Assembly (NCBI GenBank): GCA_002316315.1
Contig: DCDG01000046.1
Span: forward strand, 1-16,169
Reading direction: 5' to 3'
Origin: Candidatus Aminicenantes bacterium UBA1061
Lineage (GTDB): Bacteria; Acidobacteriota; Aminicenantia; Aminicenantales; Saccharicenantaceae
DNA length: 16,169 nt
Shown here: positions 6,301 through 12,867 of the stretch, in pieces
Numbering within the stretch: the first letter of the stretch is position 1
Layout: each line of letters begins with the position of its first letter
Program-made: the position numbers and the translations under genes
The notes under the pieces: generated by a model
The model's database searches: none
The model's input: only the letters and a program-made list of their open reading frames with translations
Told to the model about the DNA's origin: nothing

Positions 6301-7638
6301 GTTGGTAAAGTTGCACCTAAAGGTGAGACCCAGCTTTCACCAGAAGAAAAGTTGTTAAAAGCTATCTTCGGTGAGAAAGCCCTCGATGTGAAAGATGCGT
6401 CGCTTTATTGCCCGCCTGGTGTTGAGGGCACAGTCATTGATGTCAGAATTTTTACCCGCCGTGGCCAGGAAAAGAACGAGAGAGCCAGGGTTATAGAAAA
6501 AGAGGAAATTGCCAAGTTAAAACGCAATCTGGAAGACGAGGTAGCCATTCTCGAAAGAGAAAAGTGGCGCCGGGTTAAAAACCTGATCAAAGGCGAGGTT
6601 CTTGGCAAAAATGCTAAGATCAACGGTCGGGCTATTGATAAGGGAACAAAATTAACTGAAAAATTACTGGAAGTTATTGAATTTAAAGACTTAAAGGATC
6701 TGGATGAACTGAAATTACCTGCCAATCCTGAGCGAGATGAAAAGATTAAAGATCTCGATCGCAAGGTTAAAAGGCAGATTGATGCCCTGAAAGCCGAGTT
6801 TAAGGAAAACGTTGATGTCCTGAAAAAAGGCGACGAGCTGTCACCGGGAGTCATTCAGGCCATTAAGGTTTTTGTGGCTATGAAAAGAAGGCTGTCGGTT
6901 GGCGATAAAATGTCTGGACGTCACGGCAATAAGGGAGTTATCGCCAAAATAGTTCCGGACGAAGATATGCCTCGCTTACCTGATGGAACACCAGTGGATA
7001 TTGTTCTGAATCCACTCGGGGTGCCTTCTCGTATGAATCTCGGACAGATTCTGGAAACTCATGCTGGCTGGGCAGCCAAAAAATTGAATCTGTGGCTTTC
7101 GACACCCGTCTTTGACGGTGCCAGTGAAAGCGAAATCAAGGCTTTACTGCGGCAGGCCGGGTTGCCTGAATCGGGCAAGGTCAGGTTGTATGATGGTCTG
7201 ACTGGCCAGGCCTTTGACCAGGAAGTGGCTGTCGGTTTTATCTATATGATGAAACTTTACCATCTGGTTGACGATAAAATTCACGCCAGATCAACCGGTC
7301 CCTATTCACTGATTACTCAGCAGCCGCTGGGCGGTAAGGCTCAATTTGGTGGTCAGAGATTTGGTGAAATGGAAGTCTGGGCGATTGAAGCCTATGGGGC
7401 TGCTTATACTTTGCAGGAAATTCTGACCGTCAAATCAGATGATGTTGAAGGGCGGGCCAAAATATATGAAGCTATTGTTAAGGGAGACCTTGATTTTCAG
7501 CCTGGTTTACCCGAATCAGTCAATGTTTTGATTCGTGAGCTACAGGGCCTCTGCTTGAATATTGAATTACTTAAAGGCGAAAGAGACGAGGCTTTGCCCT
7601 GGGGTATTAGTATACCGCAGGCAGCCAAAGGAGATTAA
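3301..7638 (+). CDS. rpoB: DNA-directed RNA polymerase subunit beta, with an extra zinc-ribbon-like insertion
   Basis: This is the 1445-residue beta subunit of core RNA polymerase. It begins MPEKQNNFYVERVDYSRIK at an ATG with only a weak purine-rich site upstream. Beta landmarks appear in order: IPLMTDKGTFIFNGVERVVVSQL in the protrusion; the rifampicin-pocket region at about 581-610 (D590, H600, S605); PIETPEGPNIGL; GDKMSGRHGNKG at 1201-1212 with the two active-site lysines; and the C-terminal TGPYSLITQQPLGGKAQFGGQRFGEMEVWA. Two lineage insertions resemble E. coli: a lobe insertion (about 290-370) and a coiled, charged one (about 1064-1180, beta-i9 type). The E. coli insertion before STPVFDGA is absent. 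The unusual part is residues 82-143, which hold eight paired cysteines. rpoC starts two bases after the stop. Confidence 0.98.
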   Translation: MPEKQNNFYVERVDYSRIKTVFPLPDLLEIQKKSYEEFLQIDLLPEERKDVGLQAAFKDVFPIRDFKETTELQFLSYTIGDWECKCGRLKGVEKSRPRCLTCGALLPSEIAQHDNQVCPYCGENKKIELPLCDYCGDKVGLKIKYSPLECIRKGYTYEAPLKLKVQLVSWEKDPATKTRRLKHIKQQEVYFGNIPLMTDKGTFIFNGVERVVVSQLQRSPGVFFRPGEVKGQFVAKIIPYRGAWVEFENDAKNILWVRLDRKKKFLATVFLRALGYGSDEDIIKQFFKVYQLTPEDGQLYFKVDSQLIGKTLREDIYAPSNSRTPLVKGGTKIDQDVLDKLQAQKIERIKVSPTYLVGAYSLTNVKGKVKAGEELTAEQIEYLITRGESFEVFFPAEEEGLQMILNTLHKDLKKDRQQALSEIYKKLRPGEPHTEDSAQSLFENMFFNPQKFNFSRIGRLKFNIKFGLDGGQEDFITETEKKSGPEDLNDRILAKEDYIRVIKYLIDLKNGEGEVDNIDHLGNRRVRPVGELMENAFRIGLTRMERTIKEKMTVSSDLSTAMPQDLINSKPVIAALKEFFGSSQLSQFMDQINTLAELTHKRRLSALGPGGLSRERAGFEVRDIQASHYGRICPIETPEGPNIGLISSLSCYARVNEYGFIETPYRKVEKARVVDYVRIIHPGSTNYRLNQLVRKDEVEKAVNSLKEQRGKVLPVYEPHIFYLTAWEEEHYKIAQANVELDDRGFIKQDMVSARDRGEFKIIPRGEIDFMDVSPKQLVSISASLIPFLGHDDANRALMGSNMQRQGVPLLKPEPPLVGTGMEHITAKGSGDVVVCRRSGVVEFVDAERIIVRVDEKQNSLYELGTDLYPLTKFLRTNQNTCVNQRPIVRRGDRVEKGQILADGSCTDRGELALGRNILCAFMSWRGYNFEDAIIVSEKLIKEDVFTSIHIVEEMVEARDTKLGPEEITRDIPNVSENLLRNLDENGIVRIGAYVKPGDILVGKVAPKGETQLSPEEKLLKAIFGEKALDVKDASLYCPPGVEGTVIDVRIFTRRGQEKNERARVIEKEEIAKLKRNLEDEVAILEREKWRRVKNLIKGEVLGKNAKINGRAIDKGTKLTEKLLEVIEFKDLKDLDELKLPANPERDEKIKDLDRKVKRQIDALKAEFKENVDVLKKGDELSPGVIQAIKVFVAMKRRLSVGDKMSGRHGNKGVIAKIVPDEDMPRLPDGTPVDIVLNPLGVPSRMNLGQILETHAGWAAKKLNLWLSTPVFDGASESEIKALLRQAGLPESGKVRLYDGLTGQAFDQEVAVGFIYMMKLYHLVDDKIHARSTGPYSLITQQPLGGKAQFGGQRFGEMEVWAIEAYGAAYTLQEILTVKSDDVEGRAKIYEAIVKGDLDFQPGLPESVNVLIRELQGLCLNIELLKGERDEALPWGISIPQAAKGD
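3550..3705 (+). other. Cysteine-rich (putative two-zinc) insertion inside RpoB
   Basis: These codons cover RpoB residues 84-135. Eight cysteines occur in four knuckles: C84-x-C86, C99-x2-C102, C118-x2-C121 and C132-x2-C135, each followed by glycine. The first four are spaced C-x-C-x12-C-x2-C and the last four C-x2-C-x10-C-x2-C. The block lies between the protrusion strand ending in YTIGDWE and the conserved ECIRKGYTYEAPL. E. coli and Thermus beta have only a short loop there. Two zinc ribbons are the natural reading. Metal binding is inferred from the pattern and not shown. Confidence 0.85.
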
Positions 7639-7640
7639 TA

Positions 7641-10600
7641 ATGGAGTTCAGGCAATCTTTAACGACGAGACCGAAAATCGATTTTGACCGGGTCAGAATC
7701 AGCATTGCCTCTCCTGAGAAGATAAAGAGCTGGTCGTGGGGAGAAGTTACCAAACCTGAAACGATCAATTACAGAACTTTTAAGCCGGAAAAAGACGGCT
7801 TATTCTGCGCCAAGATTTTCGGCCCTATTAATGATTATGAATGTTTGTGCGGCAAATATAAGCGGATGAAGTACAAGGGCATCATTTGTGAGCGCTGCGG
7901 AGTGGAAGTGACCAAGTCGAAGGTCCGTCGGGAAAGGATGGGGCATATTCAACTGGCCTCCCCGGTGGCTCATATCTGGTTTTTCAAGAGTCCGCCCAGC
8001 CGGATCGGCCTCATCCTGGATATGACCATCAAAGAATTGGAAAAGGTCCTCTATTTTGAATCTTACATAGTCATCAATCCAGGTGATACCGGCCTTAAAG
8101 AAAAGCAGCTTCTCAATGAAGAGGAATATCGCGAAGCACGGGAAAAATTTGGCAACCAGTTTGAAACCAGCATGGGAGCCGAAGCCATCAAAAGACTGCT
8201 GGAAAAGATTGATATAGATAAAGAAAGTGAAAAGTTGCGCCGGGCGATGAAGAAGGATACTTCTCAGCAGAAGAAGCTTCACAATGCCAAGCGACTGAGA
8301 GTTTTTAAAGGACTGAAGAAATCGGGTAACAGGCCTGAATGGATGATTCTGGATGTTATTCCAGTTATTCCGCCAGATCTAAGGCCACTGGTCAGGCTGG
8401 ATGGCGGCCGTTTCGCCACTTCTGATTTAAATGATCTTTATCGCCGGGTTATAAATCGTAATAATCGTCTAAAAAAACTGATTGAACTTAAAGCGCCTGA
8501 GCTTATCATCAGAAATGAAAAAAGGATGCTGCAGGAAGCGGTTGATGCCCTGTTTGATAACGGCCGGCGTGGCCGGGTTCATTTAGGTGCGAACCGCCGC
8601 CCGCTTAAGTCTTTAAGTGAAGCTCTGAGAGGAAAACAGGGGAGATTCAGGCAGAATCTGCTCGGAAAGAGAGTAGATTATTCTGGACGGACAGTCATTG
8701 TGGTCGGCCCGGAGCTCAAGCTTAATCAATGCGGCTTGCCCAAGAAAATGGCCCTGGAGCTATTTAAGCCTTTTATCTTTCATAAGCTGGAAAAAGAAGG
8801 TCTTGTCCCCTCTGTTAAGGTGGCCAGAGAATGGCATGAACAGGAAAGGCATGAGGTCTGGGATTGCCTGGAAGAGGTGGTCAGAGAACATCCGATTCTT
8901 CTTAACCGTGCTCCGACTCTGCACCGTCTGGGCATTCAGGCCTTCGAGCCAATATTAATTGAAGGCAAAGCTATTCAGATCCATCCACTCGTCTGCGCAG
9001 CTTTTAATGCTGACTTTGATGGTGATCAGATGGCCGTACATATTCCTCTGTCGGTGGAAGCGCAAATTGAAGCTCACACCTTGATGCTATCTTCTAACAA
9101 TATTCTATCTCCGGCTCATGGTCGCCCCCTGGCTATTCCCAGCCAGGATATGGTTCTAGGCTGCTATTATCTCACGCTTGAATTGCCGAATGAAAAGGGA
9201 GAGGGCCGTATCTTTACCTCTTTTGATGAAGCTCTGCTTGCTTATGAAGCAGATGAGGTCAGCCTTCACAGCAGGATTAAAGTCAAATACTCCGGTCCAT
9301 TTATGAATTTGAAGGCCTTTTATGATGATCAGGCTGTTTTAAGCTGCCCAGTGAATAATCTGACTAGTGAACTGATTGAAACTACCCCCGGGAAAATAAT
9401 TTTCAACAGTGTTTTCCCCAAGGGGCTGCCCTATATCGACGGCTTATTCAAAAAGAAAGGCCTGGAAAGTCTTGTCTACTATGTTTATCTGCAGTCAGGG
9501 CTTGGACAGACCACTGAGATGCTCGACAAACTGAAGCAATTAGGTTTTACCTATGCAACCCAGGCGGGTTTCTCTCTTGGCATAGAAGATTTTATGATTC
9601 CCGCCGAGAAAGAAGACATTATTAAAAAAGCCGAAAAAGAAGTGGCTCAAGTGGAAAAGCTATACCGTGAAGGCACCATCTCCTCAGGCGAGAGATTTAA
9701 CCGGGTGGTTGAGATCTGGACGTCAGTTACAGAGAAAGTTACCAATGCCATGCTGGAAACTATGAGGAAGGTCAGTTTTGAGGAAAAGATGTTGAATCCT
9801 CTGTATGTTATGGCCGATTCTGGTTCCAGAGGAAACAAACAGCAGATCCGACAGCTGGCCGCAGTAAGAGGCCTGATGAGCAAACCATCAGGCGAGATTA
9901 TTGAAACACCAATTACTTCCAATCTGAGAGAAGGGCTGAACGTCCTGGAGTATTTTATTTCCACTCACGGCGCCAGAAAAGGCCTGGCTGATACAGCCTT
10001 AAAAACGGCCAATTCCGGTTATCTGACCAGAAAGCTGGTTGATGTTGCCCAGGAAGTGATAGTGGATCAGCATGACTGCGGGACACTCAAAGGGGTCAAT
10101 GTCAGCGCCATTGTTGAGAATGGTGAAATTGTCGAACCTTTTGTCGATAGAGTTGTTGGCCGATATTCCCTGGAAAGAATAGTTAATCCTGATACGGGGG
10201 AAGTGATTGTCGATATGAATCAGGAGATAACAGAAGCTGTCGCCGATAAAATTCAAAATCTAGGGATTGAAAGAATTAAAATTCGTTCTATTCTAACTTG
10301 CGAATCAAAGCGGGGTGTCTGTCAACTTTGTTATGGGCGTGACATGTCTACTGGCCGCCTGGTTGACCTGGGAGAAGCAGTTGGAATCATGGGTGCTCAG
10401 TCCATCGGTGAACCAGGCACTCAGCTGACCATGAGAACCTTCCACGTCGGCGGTATAGCTATGCGTGGGACTGAGAAGTCAAAACTTGAAGCTAAAAATG
10501 ATGGGATTATCAAGTTCAACAATTTGAACTGGGTGGTCAACCAGGAAGGGACGCTGGTCGTCGTTAACCGTAATGCCAGTATTGCTATCCTTGATCATCG

Positions 10601-11786
10601 CGGAAGAGAGATAGAACATTACCAGGTACCCTATGGAGCAAAAATTCTGTTAAAAGACAACGAACCGGTGAAAGCACGCCAGGAATTTGCTGAGTGGGAT
10701 CCTTTTAGTACTTTTATTCTGACGGAAGAATCCGGCCTGGTAAGATTTAAAGATGTGGTTCTGGGCATAAGCATGGATGAAATCAGGGATGATTTTACCG
10801 GGCTAATAAGCCAGGTTATTACTGATCCAAAGGATGAAAAACTTCAGCCGATGGTTGAGATTATTGATTCTGACTTGAAAGATGATAAAGGCGAACCGGT
10901 TGTTAAAAAAAGGTATTTTCTGCCCAAGGGCGCCAATCTGGATGTCAAAGATGGCGATGAGGTGTGTGCTGGCGATATTTTAGCCAAGATCCCGAGAGAA
11001 GTAGCCAGAACCAAGGATATTACGGGTGGTTTGCCCCGGGCAGAAGAATTATTTGAAGCCAGACGGCCAAAGAACCCGGCTGTTATTTCAGAAATTGACG
11101 GTATTGTTCAGATCGGAGATCTCGTCCGCGGTTATCGCCGGATTGTGGTCAAGAATGAAAGGGGCGGGGCCAGAGAATATCTTGTTCCGAAAGGTGCCCA
11201 TTTGCTGGTGTCAGATAATGAAAAGATAAAAGCCGGAACTCCTTTGATGGATGGACCCATAAATCCTCATGATATCCTGAAAGTTCTGGGTGAAAAAGAA
11301 CTGGCTGAATACCTTCTGCGAGAACTTCAGGAGGTGTACCGGCTTCAAGGGGTCACTATAAATGACAAGCATATCGAGATTATCATCAGGCAGATGCTCA
11401 GATGGGTAAAGATTGAAGAAATTGGTGATACAGAATTTCTGGTGGATGAACAGATTGACAAATTCAAATTCCAGGAAGAAAATGCCAAGGTTTTGCAAAA
11501 AGGTGGAAAGCCGGCTAAAGCTCGGCCCTTGCTTCTGGGTATAACCAAGAGTGCCCTGAGTACGGATAGTTTTATTGCTGCTGCCTCCTTCCAGGAAACA
11601 ACCAGAGTCTTAACTGAAGCCGCTCTTTATGGCAAGATCGACTATCTCCGCAAGATAAAAGAAAACGTCATTATGGGCAGGTTAATTCCGGCCGGTACGG
11701 GCTTTCCATACTACCGCAATGTAATTCTGAAAACAGAACAAATTGCCAGGGAAGAAAAAGAACTCGAAGCTCAAGTCCATAATTGA
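7641..11786 (+). CDS. rpoC: DNA-directed RNA polymerase subunit beta'
   Basis: This 1381-residue subunit holds the catalytic centre. The first zinc site is C68, C70, C83 and C86. The Mg-binding motif NADFDGDQM is at 456-464 (D458, D460, D462). The second zinc site is C813, C887, C894 and C897. The bridge helix spans about 774-812 (STHGARKGLADTALKTANSG). The trigger loop contains MRTFHVGG from 931. An insertion of about 180 residues (about 942-1125) follows, matching the position and sequence style of SI3 in E. coli, and DITGGLPRAEELFEARRP resumes the core. It ends in LIPAGTGFPYYRN plus a short charged tail. The gene starts two bases after the rpoB stop, with AAAGGAG just inside the rpoB end. 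All catalytic and zinc residues are intact. Confidence 0.98.
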   Translation: MEFRQSLTTRPKIDFDRVRISIASPEKIKSWSWGEVTKPETINYRTFKPEKDGLFCAKIFGPINDYECLCGKYKRMKYKGIICERCGVEVTKSKVRRERMGHIQLASPVAHIWFFKSPPSRIGLILDMTIKELEKVLYFESYIVINPGDTGLKEKQLLNEEEYREAREKFGNQFETSMGAEAIKRLLEKIDIDKESEKLRRAMKKDTSQQKKLHNAKRLRVFKGLKKSGNRPEWMILDVIPVIPPDLRPLVRLDGGRFATSDLNDLYRRVINRNNRLKKLIELKAPELIIRNEKRMLQEAVDALFDNGRRGRVHLGANRRPLKSLSEALRGKQGRFRQNLLGKRVDYSGRTVIVVGPELKLNQCGLPKKMALELFKPFIFHKLEKEGLVPSVKVAREWHEQERHEVWDCLEEVVREHPILLNRAPTLHRLGIQAFEPILIEGKAIQIHPLVCAAFNADFDGDQMAVHIPLSVEAQIEAHTLMLSSNNILSPAHGRPLAIPSQDMVLGCYYLTLELPNEKGEGRIFTSFDEALLAYEADEVSLHSRIKVKYSGPFMNLKAFYDDQAVLSCPVNNLTSELIETTPGKIIFNSVFPKGLPYIDGLFKKKGLESLVYYVYLQSGLGQTTEMLDKLKQLGFTYATQAGFSLGIEDFMIPAEKEDIIKKAEKEVAQVEKLYREGTISSGERFNRVVEIWTSVTEKVTNAMLETMRKVSFEEKMLNPLYVMADSGSRGNKQQIRQLAAVRGLMSKPSGEIIETPITSNLREGLNVLEYFISTHGARKGLADTALKTANSGYLTRKLVDVAQEVIVDQHDCGTLKGVNVSAIVENGEIVEPFVDRVVGRYSLERIVNPDTGEVIVDMNQEITEAVADKIQNLGIERIKIRSILTCESKRGVCQLCYGRDMSTGRLVDLGEAVGIMGAQSIGEPGTQLTMRTFHVGGIAMRGTEKSKLEAKNDGIIKFNNLNWVVNQEGTLVVVNRNASIAILDHRGREIEHYQVPYGAKILLKDNEPVKARQEFAEWDPFSTFILTEESGLVRFKDVVLGISMDEIRDDFTGLISQVITDPKDEKLQPMVEIIDSDLKDDKGEPVVKKRYFLPKGANLDVKDGDEVCAGDILAKIPREVARTKDITGGLPRAEELFEARRPKNPAVISEIDGIVQIGDLVRGYRRIVVKNERGGAREYLVPKGAHLLVSDNEKIKAGTPLMDGPINPHDILKVLGEKELAEYLLRELQEVYRLQGVTINDKHIEIIIRQMLRWVKIEEIGDTEFLVDEQIDKFKFQEENAKVLQKGGKPAKARPLLLGITKSALSTDSFIAAASFQETTRVLTEAALYGKIDYLRKIKENVIMGRLIPAGTGFPYYRNVILKTEQIAREEKELEAQVHN

Positions 11787-11795
11787 TGTAAAAAA

Positions 11796-11841
11796 AGCAA
11801 AATAGCCTGTGATTTTCTTGACAAGCAGGGCTGTTTTTGCT
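11796..11841 (+). promoter_or_regulatory. Imperfect inverted repeat after rpoC, overlapping the str promoter
   Basis: AGCAAAATAGCCTG (11796-11809) pairs imperfectly with CAGGGCTGTTTTTGCT (11826-11841), allowing two bulged bases and a G-U pair. The 16-base loop holds the -35 element of the promoter at 11818. As RNA it could weaken readthrough from rpoC. It lacks a clean U-run after the stem, so I do not call it a terminator. Confidence 0.45.
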
Positions 11842-11846
11842 ATTCT
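11818..11846 (+). promoter_or_regulatory. Putative sigma70-type promoter of the str operon
   Basis: TTGACA (11818-11823) is a perfect -35 element. It is followed by exactly 17 bases and a -10 element TATTCT (11841-11846). It lies in the largest intergenic gap (133 bp), just before rpsL, with about 65 bases of leader to the start codon. This is the best promoter match I see in the window. It would let rpsL-rpsG-fusA-tuf be transcribed apart from rpoBC. Confidence 0.7.
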
Positions 11847-11919
11847 TCAAACATATTTCCCGGGAAGTTCATCCCGAGAAGAAGAGAGTAAGTTTTTCTA
11901 TTTTAGAGGAGAATTTTAA

Positions 11920-12312
11920 GTGCCAACTGTCAACCAACTTGTGCGAAAAGGCAGAACGCCAAAAAGGTATAAGAGTAAGGCGCCCGCCCTTGATGCCTGT
12001 CCGCAGAAAAGAGGTGTCTGTGTCCGCGTATTTACCACCACTCCCAAGAAACCAAATTCTGCTTTGAGAAAGGTAGCCAGAGTCAGATTGACCAATAATG
12101 TCGAAGTCACAGCTTATATTCCCGGTACCGGTCACAATTTACAGGAGCATTCCATAGTTCTCATCAGAGGTGGAAGGGTCAAGGACTTGCCTGGTGTAAG
12201 ATATCACATTGTTCGCGGAGCGCTTGATGCGGAAGGTGTGCAGAATAGATTTAAGGGTCGCTCAAGGTATGGAGCCAAGAAACCCAAAGAGAAAAAAGGT
12301 GGCGGGAAGTAA
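11920..12312 (+). CDS. rpsL: 30S ribosomal protein S12
   Basis: S12 lies at the decoding centre and helps set translational accuracy. The 130 residues start at a GTG at 11920 with GAGGAGA at 11907-11913. Family motifs are complete: PTVNQLVRKGR, CPQKRGVCVRV, TTTPKKPNSALRKVARVRL (about 39-57) and GRVKDLPGVRYHIVRGALD. The lysines and the PGVRYH loop where streptomycin-resistance changes arise carry the ordinary residues, so nothing indicates resistance. The C-terminal tail is lysine/glycine rich (KKPKEKKGGGK), slightly longer than E. coli S12. It is the first gene after the promoter at 11818. Confidence 0.98.
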   Translation: MPTVNQLVRKGRTPKRYKSKAPALDACPQKRGVCVRVFTTTPKKPNSALRKVARVRLTNNVEVTAYIPGTGHNLQEHSIVLIRGGRVKDLPGVRYHIVRGALDAEGVQNRFKGRSRYGAKKPKEKKGGGK

Positions 12313-12332
12313 CCAGAACGAGGAGATGAAAG

Positions 12333-12803
12333 ATGCCAAGACGCGGGATAGTCAGAAAAAGAAAGCCACAACCTGATCCATTGTATAATTCAGCGCTGGT
12401 TGGTAAGTTTATTAACCTGATTCTGGAAGAAGGCAAGAAAAGTACAGCTGAAAGTATTGTTTACAATACTCTGGATATTGTGAAACATAAATCCAAGGAA
12501 GAACCTCTGAAAGCTCTTGAAAAGGCTATTGATAATGTCCGGCCGATGGTTGAGACCAAATCCAGGAGAGTCGGGGGAGCTACCTATCAGGTTCCAGTGG
12601 AGGTGCCTGAAGACCGATCAATTTCAGTTGGCATGCGCTGGTTAATTAAATATGCCAGAGAGAGAAGCGGGAGAAGCATGGAAGAAAAGCTTTCAGCTGA
12701 GATTCTTGATGCTCTGGCTAATAAGGGAGGGGCTGTTAAGAAGAGAGAAGATACCCATAAGATGGCTGAATCTAACAGAGCCTTTGCCCATTATAAATGG
12801 TAA
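12333..12803 (+). CDS. rpsG: 30S ribosomal protein S7
   Basis: S7 nucleates assembly of the 30S head and contacts the E-site tRNA and mRNA exit. In E. coli it also represses the str operon. The 156 residues are a normal length: MPRRGIVRKRKPQPDPLYNS at the N-terminus, then NVRPMVETKSRRVGGATYQVP, and RGSMEEKL-like RSGRSMEEKLSAEILDA. It ends with KKREDTHKMAESNRAFAHYKW. The ATG at 12333 has GAGGAGA upstream within the 20-bp gap after rpsL. No long S7-binding structure can fit in that gap, so E. coli-type retroregulation at this junction is unlikely. Confidence 0.98.
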   Translation: MPRRGIVRKRKPQPDPLYNSALVGKFINLILEEGKKSTAESIVYNTLDIVKHKSKEEPLKALEKAIDNVRPMVETKSRRVGGATYQVPVEVPEDRSISVGMRWLIKYARERSGRSMEEKLSAEILDALANKGGAVKKREDTHKMAESNRAFAHYKW

Positions 12804-12867
12804 ATTATCAATCGGTTAAGCATCTTATTAATTTTATATTTTTGTATATAAATGGAGAAGAAAGTTC

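Noticed and set aside
11857..11866. TTCCCGGGAA, a 10-bp palindrome in the rpsL leader, and a nearby CGGGA/TCCCG mini-hairpin
   Set aside because: It could be an operator or leader structure, but it is too short and single to support.
11920..12312. Streptomycin-resistant S12
   Set aside because: The PKKPNSA and KDLPGVRYH segments carry the ordinary residues.
12804..12867. AT-rich gap before fusA with TATA-like strings
   Set aside because: No -35/-10 pair with good spacing; it is probably just an AT-rich intercistronic gap.
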